Shown here in pieces: positions 46,845 to 55,955 of a DNA stretch of 64,000 nt. Numbering within the stretch: the stretch's first letter is position 1; each line of letters starts with the position of its first letter. The translations under genes were made by a program, and so were the position numbers. The notes beneath the pieces were generated by a model, which made no database searches, was not told the DNA's origin, and worked only from the letters and a program-made list of their open reading frames with translations. The stretch comes from Neobacillus kokaensis (GTDB lineage: Bacteria; Bacillota; Bacilli; Bacillales; Cytobacillaceae): positions 97,245 through 161,244 of the forward strand of contig NZ_BNDS01000004.1 of NCBI RefSeq assembly GCF_014656545.1. The letters are read 5' to 3'.

Positions 46845-47261
46845 TCAAATCCCCCGGCTTTCCACTGCCAGATTGACCATCAAGTCTTTGCACTCGGAAA
46901 GCGTTTGTTCAATGATCATTGGCGCTTCCAAGCTTTTGACCTCTTGGTATTGAAACTTCATCGTTAATTCCGTTATGACACTCAGCGGCATCCCAGAAAT
47001 AAGAAAATGTTCCTGTGATGGTGATTCAAGAATGATTCGAGCTGCAATTTGATGAGGTGCTCCCCCCGTTAGATCTGCAAACACAAGTACCTGCGAATGG
47101 TCTTTTAAAAACTTTGCGATTTCTTCCTCAAACTGTATATGCGTCATCCCATCCACTAATTCAAGAACGGATATATTCTGATTTTCCCCCATTAAATAAT
47201 GAAGGGCAGATTGGACACCGGAAGGAAACTTCCCATGACCTATGAGTAATAACTGGTACAT
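46845..47261 (-). CDS. Orphan PTS EIIA component, mannose/AgaF family
   Basis: 138 residues. LLLIGHGKFPSG at the N-terminus carries the phosphorylatable His9; VFADLTGGAPHQIAAR and ISGMPLSVI follow the EIIA-Man fold. It would take phosphate from HPr and pass it to an EIIB. No EIIB, EIIC or EIID gene is in the window. In streptococcal GAG loci a protein of this family is adjacent to GH88 and heparinase genes, but with the rest of the PTS. Here an ABC importer serves the operon. The ATG at 47261 is 8 bp from AGGGAG. It may be a regulatory device or serve a PTS encoded elsewhere. Confidence 0.87.
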   Translation of the reverse strand: MYQLLLIGHGKFPSGVQSALHYLMGENQNISVLELVDGMTHIQFEEEIAKFLKDHSQVLVFADLTGGAPHQIAARIILESPSQEHFLISGMPLSVITELTMKFQYQEVKSLEAPMIIEQTLSECKDLMVNLAVESRGI

Positions 47262-47276
47262 AACCATATCTCCCTT

Positions 47277-47924
47277 CTATGACCTAACGGCTGATGTATG
47301 TATTTTCTTTAGGCTCATCCCAGTTGTTTGTTCATCTGTCTGAGCCTCATTTCCTTGCTGGAACCCCCTGCTTACCAAAGCATTAATCAGAAAAGCACTG
47401 GTACTAAAGCTCAGAAGTGTAGCCCCCGGAAAATAAAAGCATAGGAGAACAGCACTAGCCATGATAATGAGTGATAAAATGGTATAATGCAGCTTGGCAA
47501 TCGATAATAGGAAGGCATTCTTAATTGCACCTTTCCAGGAAACCTGATAATGAGCCATGACAGGGAAAATCGTAATGAAAACAAATAAGTAAAGAATAGT
47601 TAAAAGAAAGAAAAATGAAAATAAAATATATTTTAGATTGGAATTCAACTGATTGGTGATAATCAAATCGCCCAACAATAAACCAGTAAATATAAGCCAG
47701 ACTACCCCAATGAGAAAGCTCTGTTTAAAGTTCTCTTTTAAAAATCGAACATAAGCTGAAAATACTCGAATATCGCGTTGTGTTTTCCACTCTCTTAAAA
47801 CGGCAAACATGGCTGTCGTCGCAGGAAAAATGGTGACGATTGGAATACACATTAACAGCCAAAGAATATTTAACAAGAATATATTCATCCAGAATTCCAT
47901 TGTTTTATAAAGTTTGCCATCCAT
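47277..47924 (-). CDS. YesL-like DUF624 membrane protein (second copy)
   Basis: 215 residues with about five hydrophobic helices and the DUF624 segment FPATTAMFAVLREW after helix 1. The ATG at 47924 (MDGKLYKTMEF) follows GGTGGG; the frame is open to 47942. It is a paralogue of the protein at 23760, and each lies in an ABC importer operon. The function is not established. It stands between the GH88 and EIIA genes, with short gaps that suggest one transcript. Confidence 0.85.
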   Translation of the reverse strand: MDGKLYKTMEFWMNIFLLNILWLLMCIPIVTIFPATTAMFAVLREWKTQRDIRVFSAYVRFLKENFKQSFLIGVVWLIFTGLLLGDLIITNQLNSNLKYILFSFFFLLTILYLFVFITIFPVMAHYQVSWKGAIKNAFLLSIAKLHYTILSLIIMASAVLLCFYFPGATLLSFSTSAFLINALVSRGFQQGNEAQTDEQTTGMSLKKIHTSAVRS

Positions 47925-48000
47925 TATTCCCACCACTTTCATTTCCCATTGTTTCCTTAAAGGATCCTTATGAAGCAGGTTTCTTAAGGAGCTTTTTTCT

Positions 48001-49200
48001 CTACCAATACATCTTCCAATCCTTTATTAGCCTGATTAACGCTTCGAAGTAGTAATAGTCGCCCCAGATACAGCTCTCATCTACGCCGCGGCCGCCGCCT
48101 TTGAAATAGACCGCATGCATTAAAATACCGTTCGCAGGTGCTTCAATATCTGTTGTATAGTGATTATATAAAGACTCAATCATCTTAAGAGCGGCATTTT
48201 CATAAATTCTCTTTTCCGGGTCAGTTACCGGCATATATTTACTCATTTCAAGCATCCCGCAAATGGTAATGGCAGCTGCGGAGCTGTCTCGTTCTTCGTC
48301 ACCTTCTGTAAAGATTAAATCCCAATAACAGATTTCGTCTTCCGGCAGCCTATTTAAATAATAGTTTGTCAGCTTCTTAGCAAGTTCGATTAAACTCCAA
48401 TTGTTTGTATAATGATAGCTTAACGGAAAGCCATAGATCCCCCATGCCTGCCCGCGTGCCCAGCAGGAATCATCAGAATACCCTTGGCGGGTGTTTCCGT
48501 ATAATGGTTCCCCTGTCTCAGGGTCCATGTAGTAAGTATGGTAGGTAGACGCGTCCGGTCTAACTATATATTTAGCAGCTTGTAATACGTGTGTCTCCGC
48601 AATTTCCTTATAGATTGGTTTTCCGGTCACTTCTGATGCCCAGTAAAGTAAAGGGAGATTTAAATTACAATCAATAATCATTCTTCCGCGTTCCTTAGGG
48701 TCATTTAAGTTTCCCCATGCCTGGATAATTCCAGCCTTGTCGTAATATCTGGTGATTAATAAATCAGCTGCCTTTAAAGCAATTTCCTTTGCCTCTTCAT
48801 TTCCGGTTAATTTATAGGCACTAACGCAGGAAAGGGTATACAAAAACCCTAAATCATGATGGTCTACTTCAATCCGTTTTTCGAGCCTTTCCTTAAAGCT
48901 CTGAATTTGTTTTTCTGCTACAAGCCGATATTTTTCATGCCCTGTGTATTCGTAGGCCAGCCATAGCATTCCAGTCCAAAAGCTCGTGGTCCATTCCACA
49001 TTTTTGATAGGTTTATAGACTAGATTTTCACTGTTAGAATCAGGAAACAGGTCTGTGAAAAGGTCAAGACTTTGATCAATCTTTGCTAAAACATGGTGAA
49101 TCGCTTTTTCTACAAATGACTTGTCAACTGCTGGTGTTTTCTCAAATCGTTCTATATTTTCGATCTTCTCTTTGATTACATTTACTGTATATACCGTCAT
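48001..49200 (-). CDS. GH88 unsaturated glucuronyl hydrolase
   Basis: 399 residues, standard length. The catalytic pair corresponds to Asp116 in HHDLGFLYTLS and Asp177 in MIIDCNLNLPLLYW, 61 residues apart as in characterised enzymes. GYSDDSCWARGQAWGIYGF forms the +1 site, and GVDESCIWGDYYYFEAL is the C-terminal family motif. It hydrates the 4,5-double bond of unsaturated uronic acid at the end of lyase products, releasing the amino sugar and an unsaturated uronate that opens spontaneously. Cytoplasmic, no signal. The ATG follows GAGGTGATG. It links the PL8 lyase and sulfatase upstream with the kdu/kdg genes downstream. Confidence 0.95.
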   Translation of the reverse strand: MTVYTVNVIKEKIENIERFEKTPAVDKSFVEKAIHHVLAKIDQSLDLFTDLFPDSNSENLVYKPIKNVEWTTSFWTGMLWLAYEYTGHEKYRLVAEKQIQSFKERLEKRIEVDHHDLGFLYTLSCVSAYKLTGNEEAKEIALKAADLLITRYYDKAGIIQAWGNLNDPKERGRMIIDCNLNLPLLYWASEVTGKPIYKEIAETHVLQAAKYIVRPDASTYHTYYMDPETGEPLYGNTRQGYSDDSCWARGQAWGIYGFPLSYHYTNNWSLIELAKKLTNYYLNRLPEDEICYWDLIFTEGDEERDSSAAAITICGMLEMSKYMPVTDPEKRIYENAALKMIESLYNHYTTDIEAPANGILMHAVYFKGGGRGVDESCIWGDYYYFEALIRLIKDWKMYW

Positions 49201-49218
49201 GTCACATCACCTCGGATT

Positions 49219-50631
49219 TTATAGTAAAAAAGGATCTTTCATTTCTTTAAGCCATGATCGCAGCTGCCGTTCTAATTCGTTTGCGATTGGATGTACTTGC
49301 GGGTTTTCTATATTTTCATGGTGAAGCTGATATTTATCGTTTGTTAAGTCATAGAGTAAACGAATGCATTGTTCTCCTGGAGCATAACCATGGTGGATTA
49401 CATAGGTAAATTGATGCGTTCGAATCGCTCTCCAGCCATACGCCCGATTATCCAGTCCAGCATCTCTGAATGCCTCAATTGCTTCCTTACGCCCAGGGTA
49501 GGCAGCAATAAAGGCTGCTTCCGGTCCACCGCTATTCTGGTCAAGAATATAGTCTGATAAATCGCTCCCCTCTACACTATCCGGTATATCCAGTTGAAGA
49601 AATTGAAGCAATGTGGGCATAATGTCAACCGTATTTAGCAAGAGGTCTGTTCTCCTAGGTGCAATCACCTTTGGCCAGCGGATACAGAATGGCACACCAA
49701 TCGATTCCTCATACCAGACATGCTTCGCCATCAACCCATGAGACCCCATCATTTCCCCGTGATCTGAGGTGAGAACTACTACCGTATTCTCCTCAAACCC
49801 GTTCTCTTTGAGGAATTGCAGGATTCGTCCAAATTGATCATCAATTCCAGAAATCGCAGCAAAATAATGGAGTTGTTTCTCTTTTAATTCTTCCATACCG
49901 CCTTCAACTGGTTCCCCAGTATGAACCTGGAATATATTTTGAGTTACATTTTCCCTTAGCGTCATTTGATCCAAGCTGTAAAGCTGCTTATATTTATCTG
50001 GAACTTGATCAAACGGGCTATGCGGTGGATTCCACGAAACAAATAAAGCAAATGGCTTTGCTCGATTGCGATTTTCCATAAAGTTTAAAGCTTTGTCGGT
50101 TTCATGCTCCACTGACCATTTATTGACTTTGATTTTTTTCGGGCTGTTGTTCCAATAATGGGGAGATAGATGCTCATCCCATGCACCGTAGGAATACCAG
50201 TATTGAAATCCATGTCGTTTTGGTCCTGGGGGCGTAAAGGCATCCCACTCCTTTGCGCCGGATACAGGCTGATCTGTCACATTAAGTTCCGGCAGGTCAA
50301 GATGCCATTTCCCTATATATCCTGTCTGGTAGCCAGCGTCCACGAGAACATCACTGATACAAGTTTCTTCAGGACGCAGCATGACATCAGCGCCTATTTT
50401 ACAATTTGTATACACCCCCGTGCTCATCGGGTAGCGGCCCGTCAGCAAGGAGGCCCGGTGTGGCGAGCATAACGGAGAGCATGTAACAGCATGTGAAAAC
50501 ACAACGCTCTCATCCGCAAAAGCATCAATATTTGGTGTTTGAACGCAGTCTTCCCCCTCATACCCTACCGCCTGACGACGCCACTGATCTGCAAAAATAT
50601 AAATTAGGTTGGGACGCTGAGTGCCCTCCAT
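49219..50631 (-). CDS. Type I sulfatase 4 (cytoplasmic)
   Basis: 470 residues. Metal ligands are in YIFADQWRRQ. The formylglycine motif C55-S-P-H-R59 has His instead of the usual Ser or Ala at position 4, then ASLLTGRYPMSTG. LTSDHGEMMGSHGLMAKH is the second metal segment. It is the only sulfatase inside the GAG operon, between the secreted PL8 lyase and GH88, so a sulfated unsaturated disaccharide is the likely substrate. No signal peptide. The ATG follows AAAGGAGAGG. Confidence 0.92.
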   Translation of the reverse strand: MEGTQRPNLIYIFADQWRRQAVGYEGEDCVQTPNIDAFADESVVFSHAVTCSPLCSPHRASLLTGRYPMSTGVYTNCKIGADVMLRPEETCISDVLVDAGYQTGYIGKWHLDLPELNVTDQPVSGAKEWDAFTPPGPKRHGFQYWYSYGAWDEHLSPHYWNNSPKKIKVNKWSVEHETDKALNFMENRNRAKPFALFVSWNPPHSPFDQVPDKYKQLYSLDQMTLRENVTQNIFQVHTGEPVEGGMEELKEKQLHYFAAISGIDDQFGRILQFLKENGFEENTVVVLTSDHGEMMGSHGLMAKHVWYEESIGVPFCIRWPKVIAPRRTDLLLNTVDIMPTLLQFLQLDIPDSVEGSDLSDYILDQNSGGPEAAFIAAYPGRKEAIEAFRDAGLDNRAYGWRAIRTHQFTYVIHHGYAPGEQCIRLLYDLTNDKYQLHHENIENPQVHPIANELERQLRSWLKEMKDPFLL

Positions 50632-50655
50632 TAAGTTCCTCTCCTTTAAATCGTG

Positions 50656-53600
50656 TTATCTCATTGAATGTGTACTATTTCCTTTTTTACTAGGAATCAT
50701 TTTAAGTTTAATGGTGAAACTTTTACCATGGGATTGATCTGTGTTTACCTTTAACTTGATCGATGGCTTTGTTTGTTCAACCATGACATTTTCATCCGCT
50801 TCTAGAACATTGAAGGCCTTGCCATCTATTTCAATTTCAATGTATCCCTTGTTTTCCATTGTTGGATCTGATACCGCCATGTGAAGAATGCCATCAATCT
50901 CCTGCATCGTAATCGAAGCTTTTTGATAAACAGTTAACGGACCAACAGATTGCTTTTCATCATTCCAAAAATTAGCGCCAATGATGTTTTGCTTTACATC
51001 TTGCACAGCTTGAACGGCCGAATCATTTCTCAGGATCTTAATCTCCGGATTGTCAGCGTATTGTTCGGTCTGGGCCATATTGGAACCTGGTAAGAGAACA
51101 TAGGAATACGTGTCATTTTCGGGTTTAATACCATGGTCAAACCACAACGTTGCATAGGATCTCTTAATTAGCTCAGTTGGACCTCCATAATTAATATCCT
51201 TCCATGCGCCTGTTCGTTCCTCTTTTTTCACTTCAAGAGATTTACCTTCCGGGAAGTAGTAGCCTATATCCGAGCCGGCTACGTTTCCTTCAAGATAAGC
51301 CCATTTAGCTTCAACAGAAAGGGGGATGCCGCTCTTTAGTTCAGGCTTCTTCCCATTGATGATCAGTTCATTTGAACCATCGTTTCTTATCTTTCTGTTT
51401 TCTACAATCGTTTCAATATTGCGCGCCTCAATACTGGTAATACCAGCACCAAGCGCAACAATTTCGTTATCAAACATAAACCAGGACTTTTTAGCGGAAA
51501 GGCTGCTGTTCCAAGCCTTATAGGACATCCCCGCTGTGCCAATATTGTTAAGCGTCGAACCTCCTACCCATGACTCTTTGGAGGTATGTTCGCCGCTTCC
51601 ATCTGCCCTCTTCATTGTATCTACCGTAGTACCAGGCATCCGATAAGGATCGACAGTTGGCCAGAAATTATCGCTGTATTGAGCTAAATCTGCATTATAC
51701 AAATATGTCATGCCTTCCCCGGTATACCAGCCCTTACGGTTTTCATTATTCATATCCTCATAGTTTTGGATTCTATTAGAATACATGCTAATACCGAAGG
51801 CATAACCTGGTTTTCTGTGTACCACACGGTCCATTGCGGCAAAGGTTTTGTGAAAATCAAGATCACCGCGCGGGGTAACCTTCGAGTCTTCTAAAAGCTG
51901 CTTAGCTAAAGTAATGTCGGTAAAGTTATTAGCGTTCTGAAAATAATCTAAATACGTGTCTTCCTGAAGCCAATATTTTGCCATACTCTTATATTTATCT
52001 GCATAAGGCTGCGGTGCGAACTGGGCCATCCGGATTACACTTTTGAGAATAGTTTGGCCTGCCCGGTGATCTTGAAGGAAATCACGTGAAATGGCTCTTC
52101 CTCTAACCATATCCATTAAAGCGCCCTTATACATAAATGGCTCATAAGCATCTTCAATCCAGTTATAGACATTCTTCACCTTCGGGTCAGTTACCTTCCA
52201 GGTAGAATCACTTAACAGTGTCAGCATGTCAGTTAAACCTTCAATTAAAACAATTCCATATGACCCGTTATAGGCAATATTCTCATGCTGTACAAACGAG
52301 CCATCTTCGTAAAAACCGTCACCCTCTGTCACATTTTCAAAGGTCTGACTTAAAGCATCCCTTGCCGCAGCAATCTTATTGGCATCCTTTACAATCACTC
52401 CGCGAATTCCTACTACCTTGCTTACATCAATACGGTTAGCTCCTAAAGCCTCACGATAATTTTCCGGGGTGGTGGCCCCTGACTTTGTTGGATCCGGCTG
52501 GAAGTGGTCTACTGCCTTTAAGTAACGCTGAATTGTTTCTTGATCCAGGTAGTCGTATAAAAGAATCATTATGCTGTTTAATTCGTTGGGAACACCAATT
52601 TCCCAATGCCACCAATTGCTATACTGTTTAATACTTTCGTTATAGCGGTTATTATACAACCACTCAAGGGCATCCGATATATCCTTGAGCAGCTTTGGAT
52701 TACGGTAAAGTGTGGAGTATTTATTAGCAAACGCTTTAGCCATGGTTGTTATATTTCGATAGCTGTCCCGAATAGCGGCTGAATCATCCGTACTAGAATA
52801 ATTAATCCATAAATAGGAACGGTCCTTGTTTTTATTCATCGTTTTCCAAAGTTCTTCCGCTGATTTCGTCTGGCTCTTAATCATTTGATTCATTCGCTCA
52901 TTAGATTGGTCAAATGAATCAAGACCAGTCATAAGGTTTTCCCATTTAATGCGCAGCTGATCAAATTCATCCTTCACCGAATCTGTCACCATAATTTGGC
53001 TCTCACTTTTTAATTGCCCACCCGCTGTTTCAACTGTAATAATAGCGGTTCCTTGTGATTTTGCTTCGATAAGGCCGTTTTGAACGGAAACTACATCATT
53101 ATTTGAAGACCGCCAAATTAAGTTTTTTGAATCAGCATTTTGCGGAGCAAATTCAGCGTGAAGCAGACGGAGCTGACCTTTTTCAAGGCTTAGCTTTTTA
53201 GGGTTTAAGACAAGTTCCGTGAACACGGGCCTTTCTAACGCCTCATTCCTGGCCACTTTTACTAGGACACTGTCCATATGCCCATTGTCGGTTGCAGCAT
53301 AAATGACCGCTTCACCTTCACTCACCCCAGTTACATTAGCGTTTTGATCCACTAATGCAACGGAATCATCGGTTGAAAACCAGGAAAGCTTTGAACTAGC
53401 ATTAACTGGAGTCATTTTTGCATGTAATAGAGCTGATTCCTGTTCCTTTAACGTTATCTCCTTCTCATCAAGAACAATAGACGTAGCCGGTTGTGTCAAT
53501 TGAAAGGCTGTATCATCAAACATTGCAGTGCCTGTGCCTGTTTCAAAAAAGAGCTGGACCCTGATACTTGTGGCATTGGCCGGAGTCTTTACATTCATCT

Positions 53601-54066
53601 TGATTTCCGACCAATCATGGGTACCGGTTAATCGGGAGGAATATAATAAATCAAGCTGTTGGGTTCCTTCATATAAAACTACCCTCATTCGTGCTCCTTG
53701 GCCGCTGACAATATCCTTCGTCTTAATCCAACTGCTTAGCTGATACGTTTTTCCACCTTGTACAGGGACATCCTGGGATACAGCTGTCCTTGCTGTCTGG
53801 TCAGCCGAAATTTTCAGTCCAAAATTACCCGTGCGGCTAGCATCTTTAGAAATAGATACAACCGGATTACCAGTTGGTTTCCACACACTCCAATTAGATG
53901 CCCCTAATTGATCCCAGCCGCTTTTCGGAGCTTCTGTTTCCTCGAATCCTGTATTCGATAATTGAATCTCTCCTTCAGCAAAGGTTAATGGGACGTTTAC
54001 GGTGATGGCTAAGATCAATGACAAAATCATGAAAATGGATAAACCCTTTTTTCGCATCAGCTTCAT
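50656..54066 (-). CDS. Secreted PL8 polysaccharide lyase (hyaluronate/chondroitin AC type) with CBM and Ig-like domains
   Basis: 1136 residues. The signal peptide covers about residues 1-30 (LILAITVNVPLTFA). A CBM-like jelly roll (about 31-195) and two BIG2-type Ig domains (about 197-275 and 285-360) precede the PL8 alpha/alpha toroid (about 370-720) and C-terminal beta-sandwiches. Catalytic segments visible are DGSFVQHENIAYNGSYG (His and Tyr, about residues 590-605), DMVRGRAISR, and NRKGWYTGEGMTYLYN. It should cleave hyaluronan or chondroitin chains by beta-elimination outside the cell. No sortase motif or SLH domain is seen. Polar C-terminus. It is the fourth gene of the operon after importer 3. 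Confidence 0.93.
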   Translation of the reverse strand: MKLMRKKGLSIFMILSLILAITVNVPLTFAEGEIQLSNTGFEETEAPKSGWDQLGASNWSVWKPTGNPVVSISKDASRTGNFGLKISADQTARTAVSQDVPVQGGKTYQLSSWIKTKDIVSGQGARMRVVLYEGTQQLDLLYSSRLTGTHDWSEIKMNVKTPANATSIRVQLFFETGTGTAMFDDTAFQLTQPATSIVLDEKEITLKEQESALLHAKMTPVNASSKLSWFSTDDSVALVDQNANVTGVSEGEAVIYAATDNGHMDSVLVKVARNEALERPVFTELVLNPKKLSLEKGQLRLLHAEFAPQNADSKNLIWRSSNNDVVSVQNGLIEAKSQGTAIITVETAGGQLKSESQIMVTDSVKDEFDQLRIKWENLMTGLDSFDQSNERMNQMIKSQTKSAEELWKTMNKNKDRSYLWINYSSTDDSAAIRDSYRNITTMAKAFANKYSTLYRNPKLLKDISDALEWLYNNRYNESIKQYSNWWHWEIGVPNELNSIMILLYDYLDQETIQRYLKAVDHFQPDPTKSGATTPENYREALGANRIDVSKVVGIRGVIVKDANKIAAARDALSQTFENVTEGDGFYEDGSFVQHENIAYNGSYGIVLIEGLTDMLTLLSDSTWKVTDPKVKNVYNWIEDAYEPFMYKGALMDMVRGRAISRDFLQDHRAGQTILKSVIRMAQFAPQPYADKYKSMAKYWLQEDTYLDYFQNANNFTDITLAKQLLEDSKVTPRGDLDFHKTFAAMDRVVHRKPGYAFGISMYSNRIQNYEDMNNENRKGWYTGEGMTYLYNADLAQYSDNFWPTVDPYRMPGTTVDTMKRADGSGEHTSKESWVGGSTLNNIGTAGMSYKAWNSSLSAKKSWFMFDNEIVALGAGITSIEARNIETIVENRKIRNDGSNELIINGKKPELKSGIPLSVEAKWAYLEGNVAGSDIGYYFPEGKSLEVKKEERTGAWKDINYGGPTELIKRSYATLWFDHGIKPENDTYSYVLLPGSNMAQTEQYADNPEIKILRNDSAVQAVQDVKQNIIGANFWNDEKQSVGPLTVYQKASITMQEIDGILHMAVSDPTMENKGYIEIEIDGKAFNVLEADENVMVEQTKPSIKLKVNTDQSHGKSFTIKLKMIPSKKGNSTHSMR

Positions 54067-54085
54067 TTTTATTTGTTTCGCTCCT

Positions 54086-54955
54086 TTATCCTTTTATTCC
54101 GGTGTTGGCGACTCCCTTAATAAAATGGTCTTGAGCTAAGAAGTAAACAATGATGGTTGGTACGATGGCGGAAACTGCTGCTGCCATCAACAATGCATAT
54201 TCTGTATTATATTCAGTAATAAAATGCTGAATGCCAAGCTGTAATGTATATAAGTGGTCAGATGTCAAATAAATTAATGGTCCTAGAAAATCGTTCCATG
54301 AATGCATAAAAGAAAAAATGACAAGTGTTGCAATTGCCGGCTTTGACAACGGGAGAATAATCCTCCAGTAGATGCCAAACTCACTTAAACCATCAATCCT
54401 CGCTGCTTCGAGCAGTTCATCCGGGATAGATAGGAAGAATTGGCGGAACAAGAACACACCAAATGGATTAAATGCTCCAAGAATAATCAATGCCCAGTGA
54501 GAATTGACTAATCCAAGCTGCTTCATCAGCATAAACTGCGGAATCATCATAACCTGGTAAGGAATCATCATGGTTGCCACATAGATAAAAAACAGCCTGT
54601 TGCTTTCTGGAAACTTGATCTTGGCAAAAGCATAACCAGCAAGAGAACTATTAATAATAACTAATATGGTGGTGATTACCGCAATCTTTAAGGTGTTTAG
54701 GTAATACAAATAAAATGGGACAGTCGTCCAAACTTTTGTATAGTTATCCCAATGGAATGTTTCTGGAATCCATTTAATAGGGAAGCCAAATATTTCTGTT
54801 TCTGCTTTCAATGAAGCCGAAACCATCCATACAAATGGCAGCACCATCGTCAATGAAACAAGAATAATGACAAGGTATTTTATTATTTGACTAACAGATA
54901 TTTTTCGCTTCTTTACTTCAGGTGTATATACTGACGCTTCAGTGGCGATATTCAT
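54086..54955 (-). CDS. ABC importer 3 permease (MalG-type)
   Basis: 289 residues. About 25 cytoplasmic residues are followed by six membrane helices, with EAA loop LEAARIDGLSEFGIYWRIIL. The C-terminus HFIKGVANTGIKG is typical of CUT1 MalG-like subunits. The ATG follows AAAGGAGC. It forms the channel with the MalF-type subunit 25 bp upstream. This importer belongs to a different branch (CUT1) from importers 1 and 2. GAG-disaccharide ABC importers with a comparable gene setting are known in Streptobacillus. Confidence 0.92.
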   Translation of the reverse strand: MNIATEASVYTPEVKKRKISVSQIIKYLVIILVSLTMVLPFVWMVSASLKAETEIFGFPIKWIPETFHWDNYTKVWTTVPFYLYYLNTLKIAVITTILVIINSSLAGYAFAKIKFPESNRLFFIYVATMMIPYQVMMIPQFMLMKQLGLVNSHWALIILGAFNPFGVFLFRQFFLSIPDELLEAARIDGLSEFGIYWRIILPLSKPAIATLVIFSFMHSWNDFLGPLIYLTSDHLYTLQLGIQHFITEYNTEYALLMAAAVSAIVPTIIVYFLAQDHFIKGVANTGIKG

Positions 54956-54980
54956 GAATCTTGCTCCTTTCTTTTGTTGT

Positions 54981-55880
54981 TTAATAATTCACCCATTTTT
55001 TCTGTCCCTTAAATTGGATGACGGAAATGATTAAGATCACTAGGAATAAGACATAAGCCATTGCAGAAGCGTATCCATATTCGAATTGCTTAAAGGCTGT
55101 GTTATAAATATCGTACACTAGCACATGAGTAGACCTGCCCGGCCCTCCTCCAGTTAAAACATAGATTAAATCAAATACTTTAAAAGAATTAATCACGCCA
55201 ATAATTGTGGTAAAGAACAACACCGGAGATAGCATTGGCAGTGTGATATGAAAGAATTTTGAAATCTTCCCTGCTCCATCTAATTCGGCGGCTTCATAAA
55301 GGTAATCAGGAATGTTTTGCAGCCCTGCTAAAAATAGAATCATATAATACCCAACCGAATGCCAAATATATACAACGGAAACAGAAAGTAATGCCCAGCT
55401 TGGTGACGACAGCCAGCCAGGGGGAGCATCAATCCCGAGCTTCATTAGAGTCCCATTAATCGGTCCCAGTGATGGATTAAAAATCAACTGCCAAACCGCT
55501 GCAACAGCAATGGTTGCCGTAACATATGGCAAGAAAACAGCAGTCCTAAAAACCTTCACAAAGCGTACCCCCTGATTTAAAGCCACGGCAATTAATACCG
55601 AAATCAATAAGGTAATTGGTACGGAAATTAACATGAAAAGGATGCTATTAATAAACGAGATTCGGAAATTAGCATCATCCAATAGCTTTTTATAGTTTTC
55701 CAATCCAATAAACTCTATATTTCCAAAACCATTCCATGAGGTAAAACTCATGATAAAAGACGCGATAACGGGAATAAGAATAAATAAAAGGAAACCGATA
55801 ATATTCGGAAGAAGAAAGGTATAGCCAACAAGACGATTCCGTCTAATTGTTTTTGACTTCACCTTATTTCGTGGCTTCAT
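54981..55880 (-). CDS. ABC importer 3 permease (MalF-type)
   Basis: 299 residues with six membrane helices starting at about residue 17, EAA loop YEAAELDGAGKISKFFHITL, and the LTGGGPGRSTHVLVYDIYN periplasmic segment common to CUT1 MalF-type subunits. The ATG follows AGAAAGG. It is second in the operon, separated from the lipoprotein gene by a GC-rich hairpin. Confidence 0.92.
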   Translation of the reverse strand: MKPRNKVKSKTIRRNRLVGYTFLLPNIIGFLLFILIPVIASFIMSFTSWNGFGNIEFIGLENYKKLLDDANFRISFINSILFMLISVPITLLISVLIAVALNQGVRFVKVFRTAVFLPYVTATIAVAAVWQLIFNPSLGPINGTLMKLGIDAPPGWLSSPSWALLSVSVVYIWHSVGYYMILFLAGLQNIPDYLYEAAELDGAGKISKFFHITLPMLSPVLFFTTIIGVINSFKVFDLIYVLTGGGPGRSTHVLVYDIYNTAFKQFEYGYASAMAYVLFLVILIISVIQFKGQKKWVNY

Positions 55881-55905
55881 TGCGTTCAGTCCTTTCTATT
55901 AAAGA

Positions 55906-55941
55906 GCGGGCACCGCTGTCTTGATATAAAAGCAGTGCCGC
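55906..55941 (-). other. Hairpin after the importer 3 lipoprotein gene
   Basis: GCGGGCACCGCT (55906-55917) pairs with AGCAGTGCCGC (55931-55941) with one bulge and one G-U pair. A weak T-rich stretch follows on the minus strand. It lies 15 bp past the stop and before the permeases, suited to partial termination or 3'-end protection of the binding-protein message. Confidence 0.65.
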
Positions 55942-55955
55942 ACTTACCGAGGTGT

